From: Chloroflexota bacterium
GTDB taxonomy: Bacteria; Chloroflexota; Anaerolineae; JAAYZQ01
NCBI GenBank assembly: GCA_018606645.1
Contig: JAGVRI010000002.1
Span: 248,001 to 312,000 of the forward strand
Direction of reading: 5' to 3'
DNA: 64,000 nt
The translations under genes and the position numbers were made by a program. Positions 9,104 through 18,163 of this stretch are shown one piece after another. Under the pieces are notes generated by a model. The model did not search any database. It saw only the letters and a list, made by a program, of their open reading frames with translations, and had not been told where the DNA came from. Position 1 is the stretch's first letter. Each line of letters opens with the position of its first letter.

Positions 9104-10030
9104 TCAACCATAGAGCAGCGGATCGATGATGATGCCGGCAAAGACCAGGGCCAGGTAGAGGCTTGACAGTTTGAACATCAGCCACGCATTGCGCTCTGTG
9201 GGCCGGAGGTAGAGATACAGGTGACCGATCAGGGATACGGCGCCGCCCAAGATGGCTACTCCAAAATAGGGGGGGCCAAAGCCTCCAACCACACCCAACC
9301 CAAGGGACTCGGCCACCATCAGCACCACGCTCATGGCGATCAACCGGACGGCCCGCTTGAGGTTCACCACAACCGGCAGCATGGGCACATTGGCCCGCGC
9401 ATAATCCTCGCGATAGCGGATGGCCAGGTTCCAGATATGGTTGGGGGTCCAGGTGATCACCAACAGGCTGATGAGCACCGCCGTCCAGGTGACGTTTCCT
9501 TGCACAACGGCCCAGCCAAACAGGGCCGGCATCCCGCCGCTGATAGAACCCAGCAAAATGTTGGTGCAGGAGCGGCGTTTGGCCAGCAGGCTGTAGATCA
9601 CCACATTGTCGAACAACCCCACGAGCATCCAGAGCGCTGCCAGAGGATGGAGCCACAAGGAGAGGAGCACTGACAAAATGGCCAGAAACAGCCCCCAGGC
9701 CAGTGCTTTTTCGGGGGGGTGGATCCGCTTGCCGGGCAATGGCCGGGCTTTGGTGCGGTCCATGAGGGCATCAATGTCCCGGTCAATGTAACAGGTCAAC
9801 GTGTTGGCCCCGGCACAGCCGGCGGTAATAGCTACCAAGGCCAGGGCCCAGCCCCCCAGGGACAGGCCGCCGACTCCGCCGGCGGCGACCATAGCTCCCA
9901 CGCAGGTGAACACCAGCAACATGACGGTTGTGGGCTTGGTCACTTCGACATATTTCCAGAGCCGAGCCCGCCAAAGCTGGATCCCCCGCGCCCAGGTAGA
10001 GCGATTCAGTTGGGAAGATTCCTCAACCAT
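9104..10030 (-). CDS. ctaB: Protoheme IX farnesyltransferase (heme O synthase)
   Basis: The track begins at 10162, but AAGGAGG lies nine bases before the ATG at 10030, giving about 308 residues (MVEESSQLN). It is a UbiA-family polyprenyltransferase with about nine membrane segments. The first Asp-rich motif CYIDRDIDALMDRTKARPLP matches heme O synthases, which attach farnesyl to the heme vinyl group for terminal oxidases. The WTPNHIWNLAIRYREDY motif after the fourth helix is also characteristic. No cytochrome oxidase gene lies in the window. The start region is divergent from the NarL-type regulator at 10155. Confidence 0.93.
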   Translation of the reverse strand: MVEESSQLNRSTWARGIQLWRARLWKYVEVTKPTTVMLLVFTCVGAMVAAGGVGGLSLGGWALALVAITAGCAGANTLTCYIDRDIDALMDRTKARPLPGKRIHPPEKALAWGLFLAILSVLLSLWLHPLAALWMLVGLFDNVVIYSLLAKRRSCTNILLGSISGGMPALFGWAVVQGNVTWTAVLISLLVITWTPNHIWNLAIRYREDYARANVPMLPVVVNLKRAVRLIAMSVVLMVAESLGLGVVGGFGPPYFGVAILGGAVSLIGHLYLYLRPTERNAWLMFKLSSLYLALVFAGIIIDPLLYG

Positions 10031-10107
10031 GGCTCGCATCCTCCTTGAACTTGGGCCATTATAAAGGAAAACAGCGATCGGGTCAACCGGAAAGACTGCC
10101 GGTGTTT

Positions 10108-10137
10108 TTGACAGGCTGGTTGCCATTATGGTAGAAT
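10108..10137 (+). promoter_or_regulatory. Sigma-70-type promoter of the NarL-type regulator
   Basis: TTGACA (10108-10113), 18 bp, TAGAAT (10132-10137). The ATG at 10128 listed in the ORF track falls within this promoter, which argues for translation from 10155. Confidence 0.6.
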
Positions 10138-10154
10138 GGCGTGCGAGAGGCCAA

Positions 10155-10817
10155 ATGTCCATGAGCGAATCCGAGATCCGGGTGATCCTGGCCGACGATC
10201 ATACCATCCTGCGGGACGGCCTTTGCGCCCTGCTGGCCGGCCTGGCTGACATCCAGGTAGTCGGCCAGGCAGCCGACGGTCTGGAGGTAGTTCAGTTGGT
10301 CCGGGAGCTCCAGCCCGATGTGGTGGTGATGGATATCGCCATGCCCCATCTCAACGGGCTGGAAGCGACGCGCCGTATCCGCAGCGAATGCCCCCGCTGT
10401 CAGGTGTTGATACTCAGTCAGTATGAAGATGCCGGCTGCGTCCTGGAGGCCCTGGAGGCAGGGGCGTCAGGCTATCTCCTCAAGCGAGCCGCAGGTGCGG
10501 AACTGGCTGACAGCATCCGCGCCATTCGACAAGGGGGGGTGGTTCTTCATCCAGCGGCGGCGCGCGTCGTGGTTGATGCTTATCTGCAGGGTCAAGAAGC
10601 CCGCCAGCGAGACGCCTACGAACAGCTTACCGAGCGGGAGCGAGAAGTGCTGATTCTGGTAGCGGAGGGTTACACCAATCAGCAGATCGCCGACATGCTT
10701 CATGTGAGCCCCAAGACGGTAGACCGTCATCGCACCAGTTTGATGACCAAGCTGGACCTCCATGACCGGACGGAAGTGGTCCGTTTTGCCATCCGTCGGA
10801 AGCTAATCGAACCGTAG
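10155..10817 (+). CDS. NarL/FixJ-type response regulator
   Basis: About 220 residues from the ATG at 10155, which has GAGAGG just upstream. The earlier in-frame ATG at 10128 overlaps the promoter. The receiver domain (residues 5-120) has the acidic pair in ILADDH, the phosphoacceptor Asp in VVVMDIAMP, and the conserved Lys in GYLLKRAA. The C-terminal LuxR helix-turn-helix (about 150-210) contains LTEREREVL and NQQIADMLHVSPKTVDRH. It should be a phosphorylation-activated transcription factor. No cognate histidine kinase is adjacent, so its signal is unknown. The next gene in the same direction is fdhE-like. Confidence 0.92.
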   Translation: MSMSESEIRVILADDHTILRDGLCALLAGLADIQVVGQAADGLEVVQLVRELQPDVVVMDIAMPHLNGLEATRRIRSECPRCQVLILSQYEDAGCVLEALEAGASGYLLKRAAGAELADSIRAIRQGGVVLHPAAARVVVDAYLQGQEARQRDAYEQLTEREREVLILVAEGYTNQQIADMLHVSPKTVDRHRTSLMTKLDLHDRTEVVRFAIRRKLIEP

Positions 10818-10875
10818 AAAGCAACGAGGCGGACTCTGGCCTCTGACCTGAGCATTCGTATCCTGGAGAAAGAGA

Positions 10876-11697
10876 ATGGCAAAACGAGATAGCGATATCC
10901 AGATTCTTCAGGCCCTGGCCGCAGCTCGAGACGAACACAAAGAACTGGCCGAGCTTTTGGATTTCTACCGCGATCTGTATGAGGTCCAGTTTGAAGCCAA
11001 AGCCGAGATCGCCGATCCTGAAATACGGGATGAGATGGCAATACGGTGGCGTCTGGAGGGAGGCATTCCTCAGTTGGCGTTCGATCAGATGGGCATCGAA
11101 GCGGAGTATTTTGGCCGGCTGGTGGAGCGAATCAGCCAGGTGTTGCAGCGTCACAATCCGGGTTGGGAGCTAACGCGTGAGGTTCCGCCTGGAGAGTTGG
11201 TGGCAATGGCCCGACAGGTGTTTGAATCCTGGGATACGCTGACTGCCCCCAAACCCGATGCCCAGGTGGGGAGTGAGTTGCGGCTTGAGCACCCCACCGC
11301 CTTGGCGGTGGGCTTCGCGCTGGCTCCCTATTTGCAGCGGGCGGCAGAGGTTCTCCTTCCCCATCTGGACCTGTCTGCCTGGACACGCGGCTACTGTCCG
11401 GTCTGTGGAGGACGACCGAACCTGGCGTTACTGGAACAGGACGGGGCTCGTCGTTTGCTCTGTTCCCGGTGTAATGGTCTGTGGCCCTATTCCCGGGTTG
11501 GCTGTCCTTTCTGTAGCTCCAAAGACGTGCAACAATATTATCCCAGCGAAGACGGTGCGTACCGGCTGTATGTCTGTCCGGCCTGCCATCAGTATCTGAA
11601 AACCGTAGTGTTGGAATTGCGCCCGACCATGATCCCGGTCGTCGAACGTCTGCTGACGGTGGGCATGGACCTGGCCGCTCGACAGCACGAGCTGTAA
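10876..11697 (+). CDS. fdhE: FdhE-like formate dehydrogenase accessory protein
   Basis: A 273-residue soluble protein with an all-helical N-terminal half and a C-terminal pair of rubredoxin-like zinc ribbons. The four CxxC motifs are CPVCGG (about residue 175), CSRC, CPFC and CPAC, as in FdhE. FdhE binds and helps mature formate dehydrogenase, and an iron-binding role is known from the family. The only unusual point is context: no formate dehydrogenase gene lies in the window. The SD is GGAGAAAGAG. Downstream a consensus promoter begins a new unit. Confidence 0.85.
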   Translation: MAKRDSDIQILQALAAARDEHKELAELLDFYRDLYEVQFEAKAEIADPEIRDEMAIRWRLEGGIPQLAFDQMGIEAEYFGRLVERISQVLQRHNPGWELTREVPPGELVAMARQVFESWDTLTAPKPDAQVGSELRLEHPTALAVGFALAPYLQRAAEVLLPHLDLSAWTRGYCPVCGGRPNLALLEQDGARRLLCSRCNGLWPYSRVGCPFCSSKDVQQYYPSEDGAYRLYVCPACHQYLKTVVLELRPTMIPVVERLLTVGMDLAARQHEL

Positions 11698-11755
11698 GAG
11701 CCGCATTCACCATGATAGCTGTGGGCGCAACTTCAGGAAATAGTGTAAGCGCAGG

Positions 11756-11784
11756 TTGACACTGGTTGGTCTCTGTGCTATAAT
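11756..11784 (+). promoter_or_regulatory. Consensus sigma-70 promoter of the CheY-like gene
   Basis: Perfect TTGACA (11756-11761), 17 bp, TATAAT (11779-11784). It lies 45 bp before the CheY-like start codon. A constitutive strong unit is expected, carrying the receiver and the ACT-domain gene. Confidence 0.8.
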
Positions 11785-11828
11785 CGCTCGTGTGAAAACG
11801 AGAACAATTCCAAAGGAGGAAGTGAGGG

Positions 11829-12206
11829 ATGGCCAAGATCCTCGTGGTCGATGATGACCCTGATTTTGTCAAAGTGACTACCAAGGTCCTGGAGAAGGCG
11901 GGGCACCAGGTCGTATCCGCGGCCAATGGGGCGAAGGCGATGAAGGTCATGCGCCAGGATCGCCCGGATGTTGTTCTTTTAGATATTATGATGTCTTATA
12001 TTCTGGACGGGCTAGATGTAAGCCGGGAGATGGCCCAGGATCCTGAGTTGAAGGATATCCCCGTGATTATGGTAACTTCTTTGACCGGGGTAAAGGGCAG
12101 CGGGGTGTTCCCGACCGATGAGTATGTTCCGGTGGATGAGTGGCTTTCCAAGCCTGTTGATCCGGAGACCCTGCTAGCGCGGGTGAACAAGGCGTTGGGC
12201 AAGTAA
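11829..12206 (+). CDS. Single-domain (CheY-like) response regulator
   Basis: 125 residues, consisting of a lone receiver domain. The acidic pocket is in VVDDDPDF, the phosphoacceptor Asp in DVVLLDIMM (near residue 54), the Thr in VIMVTSLTG and the Lys in WLSKPVDPETL. A strong SD (AAAGGAGG) precedes the ATG. A longer than usual loop after the Thr (TGVKGSGVFPTDEYVPVDEW) marks a subgroup with an inserted helix region. There is no output domain, so it must act by protein contact. The kinase partner is not in the immediate neighbourhood. Confidence 0.92.
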   Translation: MAKILVVDDDPDFVKVTTKVLEKAGHQVVSAANGAKAMKVMRQDRPDVVLLDIMMSYILDGLDVSREMAQDPELKDIPVIMVTSLTGVKGSGVFPTDEYVPVDEWLSKPVDPETLLARVNKALGK

Positions 12207-12235
12207 GGCGTGCGACGGGAAGGACAGGACCAGAG

Positions 12236-12709
12236 ATGGACAAGATCCGCATCGGCGGGATTATGCATAATGCCCATCTCGCGCTGCTCAGTGTGACAGC
12301 CGTGCCGGATCGACCCGGAACGGCAGCGGCGGTTCTCAGTGGTCTGGGCGATCGCGGGGTGAATGTACAGTTCATTGTCCAGAGCATTGATGAGAGGAAT
12401 CGAGATCAGGTGGCGGTGTGCGTGGACCGCGATGATCTGGAGACTGCTCTGGAAATTGTAAATCGAGTCGCGCCGGAGATTGAAGCAGGGAAAGTCATTG
12501 CCCACCCGCAGGCAGCGATTGTGTCCATTTTTGGCCCCGATTTCCGCGAGCGCCCGGGCATTGCCGGCACGATGTTTAAAGCATTGGCCAATCAGGGGAT
12601 CAATATCCTGGCGATCAGCACCTCGATTTCAACCGTTTCCTGTGTGATCAATTCAGAGGATCTGGAAGCGGCGTTGAATGCATTACGTGATACATTCGAG
12701 TTGCCGTGA
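12236..12709 (+). CDS. Stand-alone tandem ACT-domain protein
   Basis: 157 residues containing two ACT domains, about 14-85 (LLSVTAVPDRPGTAAAVLSGL) and 92-157 (VSIFGPDFRERPGIAGTMFKAL), joined as in the regulatory tail of aspartate kinase (SxxGxxMxxxPGxA pattern). There is no kinase domain. It may be a free regulatory subunit that senses an amino acid such as lysine or threonine. It follows the CheY-like gene by 29 bp and ends at a good terminator. The role is inferred from domain resemblance only. Confidence 0.82.
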   Translation: MDKIRIGGIMHNAHLALLSVTAVPDRPGTAAAVLSGLGDRGVNVQFIVQSIDERNRDQVAVCVDRDDLETALEIVNRVAPEIEAGKVIAHPQAAIVSIFGPDFRERPGIAGTMFKALANQGINILAISTSISTVSCVINSEDLEAALNALRDTFELP

Positions 12710-12727
12710 GATTCTGAATAAAACACG

Positions 12728-12765
12728 ACAGCGCGACATCTAACGGTGTCGCGCTGTTTTTGTTT
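12728..12765 (+). terminator. Rho-independent terminator
   Basis: A perfect 11-bp stem ACAGCGCGACA / TGTCGCGCTGT with an 8-base loop is followed by TTTTTGTTT. It ends the CheY-ACT unit and may also work on the convergent nitrilase-like gene. Confidence 0.85.
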
Positions 12766-12798
12766 GGGCCCTTTGCGGTTCAACGATCCAAAGCGTCT

Positions 12799-13635
12799 TT
12801 AATATCGCCGCACCAGGGCGCGGTACGCCGGGGGCATGCGGCACTGCATGAGTTGCAGCTCTTCCCGCGTTTTGCGCACGGCATCCAGGTCCAGCGTGGC
12901 GATGGCATAGGCTTCCTGTACCTCTTCCTCGATAAAGGCATACGTTTCGCCGCGCGGGCCGACGATGCGGCTATCCCCGAAAAAGTGGTAGCTGTACTCT
13001 TCGCCGACCCGATTGCTGGCCGCGACAAAGAACGCATTCTCCAAGGCCCGGGCATGCACATACGTCTGCCATTCAACAAGAGCCTGGTTCGGTTCCTGGG
13101 CGGGTGCATGCCCCCAGTTCGCGCACACGCACAGCAACTCCGCACCGTCCAGGGCCAGGCTTCGGGCTGCCTCCGGAAACGCAAGGTCCCAACCGAGCAG
13201 AACGCCGATATGGCCAAACGCGGTCTCGAACACGGGCAGACGGTACCCTGGACGAAACGCCAGCCGTTCTTCGCCGGGCAGATGGATTTTGCGGTACTCG
13301 CCCAGCTTTTCCCCATCCGGCCCGATGACAACGGCAGCGTTGTAGAGGATACTCTCCACCTTCTCCTTGGTTACCATGCCAAAAATGATATGGGTGCTAT
13401 AGTCGGCTGCCCGTTGGGCCAACAGGTTGACCGCATGCCCGGGCACCCGTTCCGCAACCTCGGTAAAGCGCACCCCCAACTCGTAGCCGGTAGTGGCCAG
13501 TTCGGGGAATACAATCAGATCCACTTTTTGCTCGGTGCAGATTTTATCCACGAATTTCCCCATAGAAATCAGGTTCTCTTCGACCTTGCCCAGGACCGGA
13601 TACATCTGCACCACAGCGACGGTTATTTCGGCCAT
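12799..13635 (-). CDS. Nitrilase-superfamily (carbon-nitrogen hydrolase) protein lacking the catalytic Cys
   Basis: A 278-residue protein with the full CN-hydrolase fold. Two of the three catalytic residues are present: Glu45 (FPELATTGYE) and Lys116 (YRKIHLPGEE). The nucleophile position reads GVLLGWDLAFPE, where active members have GVxICYD, so Gly148 replaces Cys (codon GGT on the minus strand). The surrounding sequence is well conserved and the frame is intact, so it is not a broken gene. It is probably a non-catalytic or altered-function paralogue, since an amidase reaction of the usual kind needs the Cys. It is convergent with the ACT-domain gene. Confidence 0.85.
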   Translation of the reverse strand: MAEITVAVVQMYPVLGKVEENLISMGKFVDKICTEQKVDLIVFPELATTGYELGVRFTEVAERVPGHAVNLLAQRAADYSTHIIFGMVTKEKVESILYNAAVVIGPDGEKLGEYRKIHLPGEERLAFRPGYRLPVFETAFGHIGVLLGWDLAFPEAARSLALDGAELLCVCANWGHAPAQEPNQALVEWQTYVHARALENAFFVAASNRVGEEYSYHFFGDSRIVGPRGETYAFIEEEVQEAYAIATLDLDAVRKTREELQLMQCRMPPAYRALVRRY

Positions 13636-13778
13636 GAATCCATTCCTCCAGGTTCAATCCACAGGCTTTCACCATGCACTGAGCAGCACAACTAATGAGC
13701 AAGGCTCAGTATACCGGGAAATGAACTGGCTGTCAACCAGGGGATGAGCGGAGAGGGTTTATCCAATGGCTGGTGGTA

Positions 13779-13818
13779 ACAAAAAAGGCTTCCAAGGCCT
13801 TCGGGTCCTGGAAGCCTT
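13779..13818 (-). terminator. Rho-independent terminator after livF
   Basis: On the minus strand, AAGGCTTCCA and TGGAAGCCTT form a 10-bp stem followed by TTTTTTGTT. It closes the livKHMGF operon, whose last gene ends at 13833. Confidence 0.85.
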
Positions 13819-13832
13819 GTCCGGGGCAGGGA

Positions 13833-14546
<714 letters not shown>

Positions 14547-14547
14547 C

Positions 14548-15318
14548 TTATGCCACCGCCCTCCTTCCCAGATAGGCTTCGATCACCTTCGGATTGCGCT
14601 GGATCTCGGCCGGCGTGCCTTCGGCGATCTTTTCGCCATAGTCCAACACCGTGACAGTCTCCGAGATGCCCATGACCACCCGCATCTGATGCTCGATGAG
14701 CAAAATGGTGATCTCCAGTTCGTCCCGCAGGCGCTGGATGAAGGCCATCATCTCCCGCGTCTCGGCAGGGTTCATCCCGGCGGTCGGTTCGTCCAGGAGA
14801 AGCAGCTTGGGTTTGCTGGCCAGGGCCCGGGCGACCTCCAGGCGGCGTTGATCGCCATAGGGCAGGTTCTTGGCCATCCAATCGCCCCGACCGGCCAGAC
14901 CGACAAAGGCAAGCAGCCGACGCGCCTCCTCGATGGCTTGCTTTTCTTCCTCCTGAACGCGCTTGGAACGGGCGATGGCCCCGAACAACCCGGCTTTCAG
15001 ATGAGGGTGCTGCCCGACCAGTACGTTTTCGATGACCGTCATGTTGGCGAACAGACGGATGTTCTGATAGGTGCGGGCAATGCCCATGCGCGTGATCCGG
15101 TCCGGAGACATGCCATCCAGCGGCTGGCCCTGGAACAGGATGGTTCCCTCCTCATGCCGGTAAAAGCCGGTGACGCAGTTGAAAAACGTCGTCTTGCCGG
15201 CTCCGTTTGGGCCGATGATGCTATGGATGGACTGCTCTTTGACCTCAAGGTCGAACTGACTGACGGCGGTCAGGCCACCGAAGCGTTTGGTCACCTTCTG
15301 TGCAGTGAGAATGGCCAT
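14548..15318 (-). CDS. livG: Branched-chain amino acid ABC transporter ATPase LivG
   Basis: 256 residues. Walker A is GPNGAGKT, the LivG-specific insertion lies around QEEEKQAIEEARRLLAFVGL, the signature is in LPYGDQRRLEVARAL (YGDQRRL rather than LSGGQ, as in LivG), and Walker B is LLLLDEPTAGMNP. A strong SD (AGGAGG) lies four bases before the start. It is the second ATPase of the importer. Confidence 0.95.
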   Translation of the reverse strand: MAILTAQKVTKRFGGLTAVSQFDLEVKEQSIHSIIGPNGAGKTTFFNCVTGFYRHEEGTILFQGQPLDGMSPDRITRMGIARTYQNIRLFANMTVIENVLVGQHPHLKAGLFGAIARSKRVQEEEKQAIEEARRLLAFVGLAGRGDWMAKNLPYGDQRRLEVARALASKPKLLLLDEPTAGMNPAETREMMAFIQRLRDELEITILLIEHQMRVVMGISETVTVLDYGEKIAEGTPAEIQRNPKVIEAYLGRRAVA

Positions 15319-15326
15319 GGTACCTC

Positions 15327-16961
15327 CTATTCACCGGCTCCGCCTTCGGCCTCGTGCAGTTCCAATTTGCGGCGGGCTTCGGGCATCAGCCCTTCGGGGC
15401 GGTTGAGCATCATAAATACCAGAGCCGCTCCATACATCATCAGCCGGTATTCGGAGAACTCGCGCAGCAGTTCTGGCAGACCCACCAGAGCCAATGACCC
15501 GACGATGACGCCGGGAATGCTGCCCATCCCGCCGACGATGATCAGGCACAGGACGTTGATCGAGACCAGCAGGTGAAAACTGTGGGGGTAGATGGAAGTA
15601 AGCTTGCTGGCAAAGATGGCCCCGCTCAGGCCGGAGAAGGCGGCGCCGGTGGCAAAGGCCAGCAGTTTGGTGCGCACCAGGTCAATGCCCATTGCCTGGG
15701 CCACATCTTCATCCTCGCGCACCGCCATCCAGGCCCGCCCCAGCCGCGAATCTTTGACCCGAATGGTGACGAATGCCACGACCAGACAACCGAGTATGAT
15801 CAGATAGTACAACGTCTGAGGGGTTGCCAGCTCGATGGGGCCTACCACTGCCTTGGGGATGCGGGTGATGCCGTTTGACCCACCGATGTAGGGTTTCAGC
15901 CAGTCAGAGAGCGCGACCAGACGGATGATCTCGCCAAAGCCGAGGGTGACGATGGCCAGATAATCGCCCCGCATGCCCAGGACCGGGATGCCGAGGAGAA
16001 TGCCCGAGATGGTGGCGACGAGGACGGAGAAGGGCAGAGCTTCCCAAAAGGTGAGGCGGGCGCCAGCCCACTGGATCTCGGGCGAGGTGAGGACGCCCAT
16101 GGTGTAGGCGCCGAGGGCGAAAAAGGCGACATAGCCCAGGTCCAACAGCCCGGCAAAGCCAACGACAATGTTAAGCCCCAGGCCCATCAGGATGTACAGG
16201 CCGACGTTATCCAGCACCTCGCTGGGGTACTTGCCCAGCAGGGGCAGGAGAAGGACGATCACTGCCGGCAACAGCCAGCGAAGCCAACGGGTAGTCCGCT
16301 GTCCTGTCGGCGTGAGGTTGTTCATCCGTTCCCGGACCGCGCCCTTTTTCAGGTCCCACAGGTAGCTGGCAGCCGCCACGAGGACCAGCAAGATGAGGGC
16401 GCCGAGCAATGACAGGCCTCGAATGGCGAACAATGCACTGGCGAGCACCGACACCACCGGAATGGCGGCTAGGCCCAATACCAAGGGTTTCCGGAATTGG
16501 GACGGGATGAACGAGAGACTGGCCACCAGAAGGCCCAAAACGACCCCGACTACCAGGAGCACGCCGCCTCCCAGCCAGGTCCCCAGCTTGAGGGTGAGCA
16601 GGTCGAACAAGGCGGGCGAAGCGTTGATAAACACGGCACGGAGGTTGATCACTTGGCCAAGGAGTACCAGGGCGGCCAGAACCGCACTGATCAACAAACC
16701 GGCGAGCGCGCCATGGGTCAGCGTTTCCAGCCGGGAGGGCTGTCTCTCACCATCAGCGGCGAGGCGGCGCACGGCTTGCTGAGCTGCCCAGACGTAAATC
16801 AGCAGCAGCAAGGTATGGCCCATGGACAGAACCCCGGTAATGATCGCCCGTTGCGCCGAGGCTTCGATCAGGCCGACCAGCGACAGAAGTAACGCGGCCA
16901 CTCCGCCCAGGAGTCCCGTTCTGACCGTATTCGACCATGGTGTACGCGATTGTGCACGCAT
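15327..16961 (-). CDS. livM: Branched-chain amino acid ABC permease LivM with an extended N-terminal membrane region
   Basis: 544 residues, where ordinary LivM is about 300-420. Residues about 240-530 are a typical LivM permease (VGFAGLLDLGYVAFFALGAYT, then the coupling-helix segment DSRLGRAWMAVREDEDVAQAMG). The first ~220 residues contain about six more hydrophobic helices separated by a Glu/Arg-rich loop (ADGERQPSRLETL). They are not part of the core permease, though LivM of several phyla carries a shorter extra region. The downstream livG starts nine bases after the stop. Confidence 0.92.
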   Translation of the reverse strand: MRAQSRTPWSNTVRTGLLGGVAALLLSLVGLIEASAQRAIITGVLSMGHTLLLLIYVWAAQQAVRRLAADGERQPSRLETLTHGALAGLLISAVLAALVLLGQVINLRAVFINASPALFDLLTLKLGTWLGGGVLLVVGVVLGLLVASLSFIPSQFRKPLVLGLAAIPVVSVLASALFAIRGLSLLGALILLVLVAAASYLWDLKKGAVRERMNNLTPTGQRTTRWLRWLLPAVIVLLLPLLGKYPSEVLDNVGLYILMGLGLNIVVGFAGLLDLGYVAFFALGAYTMGVLTSPEIQWAGARLTFWEALPFSVLVATISGILLGIPVLGMRGDYLAIVTLGFGEIIRLVALSDWLKPYIGGSNGITRIPKAVVGPIELATPQTLYYLIILGCLVVAFVTIRVKDSRLGRAWMAVREDEDVAQAMGIDLVRTKLLAFATGAAFSGLSGAIFASKLTSIYPHSFHLLVSINVLCLIIVGGMGSIPGVIVGSLALVGLPELLREFSEYRLMMYGAALVFMMLNRPEGLMPEARRKLELHEAEGGAGE

Positions 16962-16978
16962 CGCTTCTCTCCTTTGTC

Positions 16979-18046
16979 CTAGGCCTTCTTGGCTGCCAGG
17001 CGCTCACCCAGGATACCGGTGGGTCGGAAGATCAATACCACCACCAGCAGGATGAAGGCCAGCGCGTCCTTGAGTTGGTACGGGGCGGGGATGCCCAGTC
17101 CGTCCAGGACCAGGTTCGGGAACAGAGACTCGGCAATGCCCAGGAACAGCCCACCCAACATGGCGCCCACCACGTTGCCGATACCACCCAGGACGGCGGC
17201 AGTAAACGCCTTGATGCCTGGGAAAAAACCCATGAAAAAGTTCACCTGTCGGAAGAGCAGGGCATAGAGGACCCCTGCCGCACCGGCGAGCGCTCCTCCA
17301 ATGATAAATGTAATGACGATCGCCCGGTCTACGTCGATCCCCATCAAGGCGGCGATATCCTTGTCCTCCGAGACGGCTTGGAGGGACTTGCCGGTCTTGG
17401 TGCGTTGTACGAAAAGGTAGAGTCCGACAAGCATGATGACGGCGGCGACAATCACTACCCCCTGGGTCTTCAACACACCAAATTGGGTACCTGGAATCAG
17501 CCAGTAGCCTTTCAATTGGTCAATCTCCGGGTAGCCTTTGACTCCGGAACCAAACAGACCCCGGAAGGTATATTGGAGGAAGAACGAAGCGCCGATGGCG
17601 GTGATCAACGGCACCAGGCGGGGAGCTCGACGCAAGGGCCGATAAGCAATGCGCTCCAGCAGGACGGCGATCGTGGTGGAGGTGGCCATCGCCGCCAGCA
17701 AGACGATCCCCAGACCGATGACCGGCTGTCGGTCGAGGAAACCGGCCTCGTCCAGAGCGGTAGCCACGTAGTAGCCGATGAACGGGCCGCTCATAAAAAC
17801 CTCGCTGTGGGCAAAGTTGATCATGCGCAGGATGCCGTAGACCATGGTGTAGCCCAAGGCGATCAGGGCATACACGCTACCCTGAGCCACGCCATAGATG
17901 GTGAGGACCAGCCATTGGTCGCTGGGATATCGGCCGGATGCCAAGGTCTGGGCCGAGCCTACCACGACCATGGCCAGGATGCCCAGCCCGATGATCCACA
18001 TGAACACGGTGGTCCCCGATATTTTGCGTCTCAAACGGTATAGCAT
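16979..18046 (-). CDS. livH: Branched-chain amino acid ABC permease LivH
   Basis: 355 residues with about eight membrane helices. The signature YALIALGYTMVYGILRMINF near residue 60 is the LivH motif, and the coupling-loop EDKDIAALMGIDVDRAI is near the centre. The loop after helix 5 is longer than usual (SGVKGYPEIDQLKGYWLIPG). It lies 118 bp downstream of the binding-protein gene with a hairpin in between. Confidence 0.95.
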   Translation of the reverse strand: MLYRLRRKISGTTVFMWIIGLGILAMVVVGSAQTLASGRYPSDQWLVLTIYGVAQGSVYALIALGYTMVYGILRMINFAHSEVFMSGPFIGYYVATALDEAGFLDRQPVIGLGIVLLAAMATSTTIAVLLERIAYRPLRRAPRLVPLITAIGASFFLQYTFRGLFGSGVKGYPEIDQLKGYWLIPGTQFGVLKTQGVVIVAAVIMLVGLYLFVQRTKTGKSLQAVSEDKDIAALMGIDVDRAIVITFIIGGALAGAAGVLYALLFRQVNFFMGFFPGIKAFTAAVLGGIGNVVGAMLGGLFLGIAESLFPNLVLDGLGIPAPYQLKDALAFILLVVVLIFRPTGILGERLAAKKA

Positions 18047-18075
18047 AGGGAATCTCCCTCATCCTGAATTCATGG

Positions 18076-18105
18076 GCAGGGGCGAGCACTCGGGCTCGCC
18101 CCTGC
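18076..18105 (-). terminator. Hairpin between livK-like gene and livH
   Basis: GCAGGGGCGAGC and GCTCGCCCCTGC form a perfect 12-bp GC-rich stem with a six-base loop. With no T run behind it, it probably stabilises the upstream binding-protein transcript or partly attenuates read-through, giving more binding protein than permease. Confidence 0.6.
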
Positions 18106-18163
18106 ATCTCAGGTTTTGTTCAGGCTTTAACCACCCGCCGATAGGTCAATCTACCGCCTCCCA

